64,000 nt of DNA from Neopusillimonas maritima (GTDB taxonomy: Bacteria; Pseudomonadota; Gammaproteobacteria; Burkholderiales; Burkholderiaceae_B), in the NCBI RefSeq assembly GCF_040930455.2, contig NZ_CP170494.1. One strand, written 5' to 3'. How positions within the stretch are numbered: position 1 is the first letter of the stretch; every line of letters begins with the position of its first letter. The notes beneath the pieces were generated by a model. That model did no database searches. It was not told the DNA's origin and worked only from the letters and a program-made list of their open reading frames with translations. The position numbers were made by a program, and so were the translations under genes. Shown here one piece after another: positions 61,155-64,000 of the stretch.

Positions 61155-61229
61155 TGGCGCCCCCGACAGGAATCGAACCTGTAATATTCCCTTAGGAGGG
61201 GAACGTTATATCCATTTAACTACAGGGGC
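61155..61229 (-). tRNA. tRNA-Arg (anticodon CCT)
   Basis: On the minus strand GCCCCTG pairs with CGGGGGC. The anticodon arm TTCCC-CTCCTAA-GGGAA gives anticodon CCT, the T arm contains AGGTTCGATTCCT, and CCA is encoded. It reads AGG codons. Confidence 0.96.
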
Positions 61230-61471
61230 GTCGCGCCCACGCATTGTAACAAGTTGCCCAAACGTCTGCGCGCAAGGTTTTTTGAATAATATGTTGTTTT
61301 TTTTTCTTAGTATTAACGATAGTTTTGTCGATTGAGGCCACGCGAGCAACCAAGCCGAAATGCAATAACTATAAAGCCCCGGACAGATCAAGAAACTCAC
61401 AAACTGAAGCCTCATAGCCGATTCGCTCACATCCAGCCATTATCCGCACCCCATTCTCAGGACAAAAGAAG
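61230..61471. other. Gene-free region before tsaE
   Basis: This 242-bp stretch between tRNA-Arg and tsaE includes a T-rich run (about 61276-61310, with TTTTTT and nine consecutive T) that could hold promoter elements. No convincing ORF or RNA gene is seen. The tsaE promoter should lie here. Confidence 0.5.
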
Positions 61472-62026
61472 ATGGAAGATAAACGAGTTTTAAACGAAAT
61501 TAGCATTTTTTTGAACGACGAAGACGAAACTGAAGCATTGGCAAGACAATTTGCCCCCCTCTTGACGAAACCAGATCCCACTCAAAAAACCCCGATAACG
61601 GGTGGTCACATTTACTTGCGTGGAGACCTTGGCGCAGGCAAAACCTGCTTCGTACGGGCGTTTTTAAGGGCTTGCGGCGTTACCGGACGAATTAAAAGTC
61701 CAAGCTATGCTTTACTTGAATCTTATAAAGTTTCTAACTTATACTTCTATCATCTTGATTTTTATAGATTTAGCGACCCAAGAGAATGGATTGACGCCGG
61801 GTTTCGCGACATTCTTCAGGAAAATGCCGTCGTTTTAATTGAATGGCCTGAACAAGCCGGTGGCCTTTTACCCCCTCCTGACGTCGAGATAAGCCTGGAA
61901 TACGCCGACCACGGACGCAACGCGAGAATTACCGCCTATAGCAATAAAGGACAATCATGGCTGAGCAAAATCACCCCCCCGGGCCCAGCATCAAGCCCGA
62001 AAGATTCGCCCGCCGGCGATTCGTAG
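61472..62026 (+). CDS. tsaE: tRNA threonylcarbamoyladenosine biosynthesis ATPase
   Basis: ATPase of the TsaBDE complex that makes t6A37 in tRNA. The 184-aa protein has Walker A GDLGAGKTCFVRAFL, switch residues in SPSYALLESY, HLDFYRF, and LIEWPEQAG, all diagnostic. Its 3' end overlaps the amidase gene by 70 bp in another frame. Such tsaE-amidase overlaps occur in many proteobacteria, where amiC/amiB and mutL follow. Confidence 0.95.
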   Translation: MEDKRVLNEISIFLNDEDETEALARQFAPLLTKPDPTQKTPITGGHIYLRGDLGAGKTCFVRAFLRACGVTGRIKSPSYALLESYKVSNLYFYHLDFYRFSDPREWIDAGFRDILQENAVVLIEWPEQAGGLLPPPDVEISLEYADHGRNARITAYSNKGQSWLSKITPPGPASSPKDSPAGDS

Positions 62027-63324
62027 CGGCGGCCACCACCTTATTTTTATTGCCCGTCATACCGCGGGTTGCAAAAGCCGCCACGATTCTTGCCGTACGT
62101 ACCTGGCCGGCCGACGAGTACACACGCGTTACGCTGGAGATGGATAGCGAGCTTAAAGCAGAACACTTTACGCTGGAAGGTCCCCACCGGCTGGTTGTCG
62201 ATATCGAAGGTCTGACAATGAGTCAGACCATCAACGAGCTGGTTTCAAAAATCAAACCAAACGACCCCTATATCGCGAGTGTGCGGGTGGGCCAGAATCG
62301 CCCCAATGTCGTTCGGCTGGTCATGGACCTGAAACAACCCATTGCGCCACAAGTCTTTACGCTCAAGCCAATAGGTGAATACAAATATCGCCTGGTTCTT
62401 GATCTGTACCCGCGCGTAGCGCAAGACCCTTTAATGGCGCTGGCCAAATCCCAAGACGATAATGACCCGCTGGCCGAGGTGCTGGAAAACCTCGCACAAG
62501 GCAGCGATGCGCCCATTCCTTCGGTTGAGGGCCAACAGTTACCGCCTATCGCCCAAAAGAAACCCATGCCGGAAATCCGGCCTGAGCCCAGCCCCCGGGA
62601 CCCAATCCCCAGCAAACCCAACCGGCCGATTTTGGTTGCATTGGACCCGGGACACGGTGGCGAAGATCCCGGCGCCGTCGGTCCTTCAGGCACATATGAA
62701 AAAAATATCGTGCTGGGGATCGCCAAACGCTTGAAAAAACTCATTGATGCACAACCCGGCATGCAGGCCTACCTGACCCGCGACCGTGATTATTTTGTCC
62801 CATTGCAAGTGCGGGTTCAAAAAGCACGACGCATCAAAGCGGATCTGTTTGTGTCCATTCATGCGGATGCCTGGATTAAACCCTCCGCCCGGGGCTCATC
62901 CGTCTTCGTACTGTCGCAAAAAGGGGCATCAAGTGCGGCAGCACGTTGGTTGGCGAAAAGCCAGAACGAGGCCGACCTGATTGGCGGCATCAATGTCAAT
63001 ACCAACAACCAACATGTCATGAAAGTGCTGCTCGATATGTCGACTGCGGCCCAAATCAATGACTCCGTTAAAGTGGGTGGCCGTGTACTTGGGGAAATCG
63101 GAAAAATAAACCGTTTGCACAAAAAACATGTAGAGCGGGCGGGCTTTGCAGTCCTCAAAGCCCCCGATATTCCATCCATTCTGGTGGAAACTGCTTTTAT
63201 CAGCAATCCTCATGAAGAACGGTTGTTACGTAGCGCCTCGCATCAGGAAAAACTGGCACGAGCCATGCTAACCGGCATTAATGATTATTTTTCCACTAGC
63301 CCGGGGCTGGCACGTAGGGCATAA
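61957..63324 (+). CDS. amiC: N-acetylmuramoyl-L-alanine amidase (AmiC/AmiB type)
   Basis: Cleaves the stem peptide from peptidoglycan during cell separation. The 455-aa protein has a Tat-like signal (ARRRFVAAATTLFLLPVIPRVAKA), an AMIN targeting domain (~50-155), a Pro-rich linker (~190-220) and an Amidase_3 catalytic domain. Zinc and catalytic residues lie in VALDPGHGGEDPGAVG, the YEKNIVL Glu, SIHADA and the Glu of ILVETAFISN. Between the second and third of these lies a segment (~300-370) that resembles the autoinhibitory region seen in divisome-activated amidases. AAAGGA precedes the ATG. Confidence 0.94.
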   Translation: MAEQNHPPGPSIKPERFARRRFVAAATTLFLLPVIPRVAKAATILAVRTWPADEYTRVTLEMDSELKAEHFTLEGPHRLVVDIEGLTMSQTINELVSKIKPNDPYIASVRVGQNRPNVVRLVMDLKQPIAPQVFTLKPIGEYKYRLVLDLYPRVAQDPLMALAKSQDDNDPLAEVLENLAQGSDAPIPSVEGQQLPPIAQKKPMPEIRPEPSPRDPIPSKPNRPILVALDPGHGGEDPGAVGPSGTYEKNIVLGIAKRLKKLIDAQPGMQAYLTRDRDYFVPLQVRVQKARRIKADLFVSIHADAWIKPSARGSSVFVLSQKGASSAAARWLAKSQNEADLIGGINVNTNNQHVMKVLLDMSTAAQINDSVKVGGRVLGEIGKINRLHKKHVERAGFAVLKAPDIPSILVETAFISNPHEERLLRSASHQEKLARAMLTGINDYFSTSPGLARRA

Positions 63325-63335
63325 TTTGCCCTAGT

Positions 63336-64000
63336 ATGCTGCAGCGCCGTTCAATTACCCCCCTTCCCGATCCGCTCATTAGCCAAATCGCCGCCGGCGA
63401 GGTTATTGAGCGGCCGTCGTCGGTCCTCAAGGAACTTCTGGAGAATGCCATTGATGCCGGCGCTACCGGCATTGAAATTCGCCTTGAAGGTGGCGGCATC
63501 CGTCGCATTCTGGTCAGTGACAATGGCTCGGGCATTCCTCAAAATGAATTGCCTTTGGCGCTTACGCGTCACGCCACCAGCAAAATTCGCAGTCTCGAAG
63601 AGCTCGAAGAAGTCGCATCAATGGGTTTTCGCGGCGAAGCCTTGGCATCAATTGCCTCAGTGGCACGTCTTACCATCACATCACGCACGCCCGACGCGCC
63701 CCATGCCTGGCAACTCCAGGCAAACGCGTCGGAACCTATCGCCGCTTCCGGCGGGCAAGGCACCAGCGTGGATGTTCGTCAGCTGTTCGAGACAGTCCCA
63801 GCCCGACGTAAGTTTTTACGTACTGAAGCAACGGAATACGGCCACTGTGTTGAGGCGCTGGAACGGATTGCACTGGCACATCCGGCTGTCAGCTTTCGTC
63901 TCTTTCACAACGACAAACCTCAAAGAAACTGGCGCTCATCAGACTTACCGCAACGGATTCTGGATGTTCTGGGAACAGAAATAGTTGCACAAGGGTTACA
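63336..64000 (+). CDS. mutL: DNA mismatch repair protein MutL, 3' end outside window
   Basis: The frame opens at 63336, 11 bases after amiC, and runs to the window edge without a stop (221 codons). The GHKL ATPase motifs are present: QIAAGEVIERPSSVLKELLENAIDAGA (motif I with catalytic Glu and Asn), VSDNGSGI (motif II), RHATSKI and GFRGEALASIASVA (motif III), and GTSVDVRQLFETVPARRKFL. MutL couples MutS to strand incision in mismatch repair. The tsaE-amiC-mutL order is conserved. Confidence 0.96.
   Translation, partial: MLQRRSITPLPDPLISQIAAGEVIERPSSVLKELLENAIDAGATGIEIRLEGGGIRRILVSDNGSGIPQNELPLALTRHATSKIRSLEELEEVASMGFRGEALASIASVARLTITSRTPDAPHAWQLQANASEPIAASGGQGTSVDVRQLFETVPARRKFLRTEATEYGHCVEALERIALAHPAVSFRLFHNDKPQRNWRSSDLPQRILDVLGTEIVAQGL

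Overview
The window reads as the chromosome of a Gram-negative betaproteobacterium of the Burkholderiales, most likely Alcaligenaceae-like with moderate GC. Supporting this are the rlmE-ftsH-folP-glmM block with divergent yhbY, the ffs-dnaX-ybaB-recR block, the tsaE-amiC-mutL block, an outer-membrane phospholipase, a BpsR-type MarR regulator and an AddAB-like nuclease pair. The genus cannot be fixed from the sequence alone. No insertion sequence, prophage, integron or CRISPR array was seen.

Layout. 1-4.9 kb: the end of a GntR regulator, a triple periplasmic-sensor diguanylate cyclase, tRNA-Arg and pldA. 4.9-17.4 kb: a nicotinate hydroxylation locus. It has nicC-nicA-cytochrome c subunit on one strand, a separate divergently transcribed molybdopterin subunit, a convergent branched-chain-amino-acid-type ABC transporter (livK-livHM-livG-livF) and a MarR regulator. 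Three 20-bp operator-like palindromes of one design tie these units together. 17.5-22.5 kb: an LTA-synthase-like phosphotransferase, tRNA-Pro and an NMT1/SsuA-type ABC transporter. 22.7-31.2 kb: a phosphate block (ppk-pstSCAB, divergent ppx, neighbouring olsB), with Pho boxes before ppk and pstS. 31.3-45.2 kb: housekeeping genes (glmM, folP, ftsH, rlmE, yhbY, greA, a uracil permease, an SDR, carAB, tal). 45.2-55.3 kb: DNA metabolism (recR, ybaB, dnaX, SRP RNA, AddA-like and AddB-like proteins, xerD). 55.4-61.1 kb: a second diguanylate cyclase, a CDF metal exporter, DUF2165, an exported beta-carbonic anhydrase, an HpcH/HpaI aldolase and a quinone reductase. 61.1-64 kb: tRNA-Arg, tsaE, amiC and the start of mutL.

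The most unusual part is the nicotinate dehydrogenase. The protein carrying three c-type haems begins with a full-length but eroded copy of the molybdenum-hydroxylase fold. The copy with intact active-site motifs is a separate gene on the other strand. The window would convert nicotinate to 6-hydroxynicotinate and then 2,5-dihydroxypyridine, but no ring-opening genes (nicX, nicD, nicF, nicE) are visible here.
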